Part shown: positions 23,152 through 23,316 of the stretch, one piece after another
Numbering within the stretch: position 1 is the stretch's first letter
How the letters are laid out: each line of letters begins with the position of its first letter
Assembly (NCBI GenBank): GCA_002505405.1
Contig: DAVD01000006.1
Span: 1 to 23,316 of the forward strand
DNA length: 23,316 nucleotides
From: Candidatus Poseidonia alphae
GTDB lineage: Archaea > Thermoplasmatota > Poseidoniia > Poseidoniales > Poseidoniaceae
Direction: 5' to 3'
Notes under the pieces: generated by a model
Told to the model about the DNA's origin: nothing
Database searches by the model: none
What the model saw: only the letters and a program-made list of their open reading frames with translations
Made by a program: the position numbers and the translations under genes

Positions 23152-23316
23152 ATGAGCGAAGATGTTGTGATTATTGGCGGTGCTCGAACACCGTTTTGTG
23201 AATGGGTTGGCGGAAAGCGTGGTGACGGCAAAACCGGCGGTGCCCTCAAGACACTTAGCGCACAAAACCTTGGTGGAATCGCCATTAAAGCAGCCCTCGA
23301 GCGAACAGGAACGGCT
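23152..23316 (+). CDS. thiolase family protein (acetyl-CoA acetyltransferase-like), 3' partial
   Basis: The first 55 residues are seen before the window ends. MSEDVVIIGGARTPF, then SAQNLGGIAIKAALERTG, is the thiolase N-terminal pattern; the family condenses or cleaves acyl-CoA in fatty-acid and isoprenoid metabolism. Between ARTPF and LSAQNLG the segment CEWVGGKRGDGKTGGALKT is several residues longer than the usual GxFxGSLKD. The catalytic Cys would lie beyond the window. An in-frame ATG at 23125 would add MTLPLLGWN and follows GTGAG; 23152 fits the family start better. Confidence 0.85.
   Translation, partial: MSEDVVIIGGARTPFCEWVGGKRGDGKTGGALKTLSAQNLGGIAIKAALERTGTA

Overview
The window comes from an archaeon, most probably a planktonic Marine Group II euryarchaeote (Poseidoniia, Thermoplasmatota). 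Three things in the sequence support this. The 16S rRNA carries archaeal signatures. A canonical archaeal ribosomal-protein cluster includes the archaeal/eukaryotic-only proteins S4e, L19e and L32e together with aIF1 and Rpp29. The 16S gene stands alone, ending in its own hairpin terminator, and unlinked rRNA genes are known in Thermoplasmatota. The order-level name is my inference; archaeal origin is directly supported.

Layout. 1-801: the C-terminal part of an HdrB/SdhC(E)-type protein whose cysteine motifs are largely lost. It converges on, and overlaps by 14 bp, a minus-strand Hef-type helicase/nuclease (788-3409). 3410-3760: a gene-free divergent promoter region with a nearly palindromic TATA element, followed by a hairpin-rich leader. 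3761-17987: one tightly packed plus-strand ribosomal-protein operon: L3, L4, L23, L2, S19, L22, S3, L29, aIF1, Rpp29, S17, L14, L24, S4e, L5, S14, S8, L6, L32e, L19e, L18, S5, L30, L15, then SecY. 18022-19536: an unrecognised two-helix membrane protein. 19537-19889: 16S upstream region with an antisense small ORF. 19890-21345: 16S rRNA, followed at once by a strong terminator. 21470-22354 (minus): NAD kinase. 22454-23104: an unrecognised four-helix membrane protein. 23152-23316: start of a thiolase, cut by the window edge.

The operon joins ribosome assembly, start-codon selection (aIF1), tRNA 5' maturation (Rpp29) and membrane protein export (SecY). Genes are separated by at most about 25 nt until SecY, and many overlap by 1 or 4 nt. 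At seven junctions the upstream stop codon is the first part of the next gene's Shine-Dalgarno sequence (TGAGGTGA). This can be checked against the anti-SD of the 16S gene in the same window.

The most notable departures from the textbook are: a SecY with about 140 extra N-terminal residues forming four predicted extra membrane helices; an L32e with an N-terminal SAP-like domain and acidic linker; a PIP-box-like motif in the Hef linker; the cysteine-poor HdrB-like protein; and the bidirectional promoter plus structured leader of the ribosomal operon. I saw no CRISPR array, insertion sequence, phage genes or tRNA gene.
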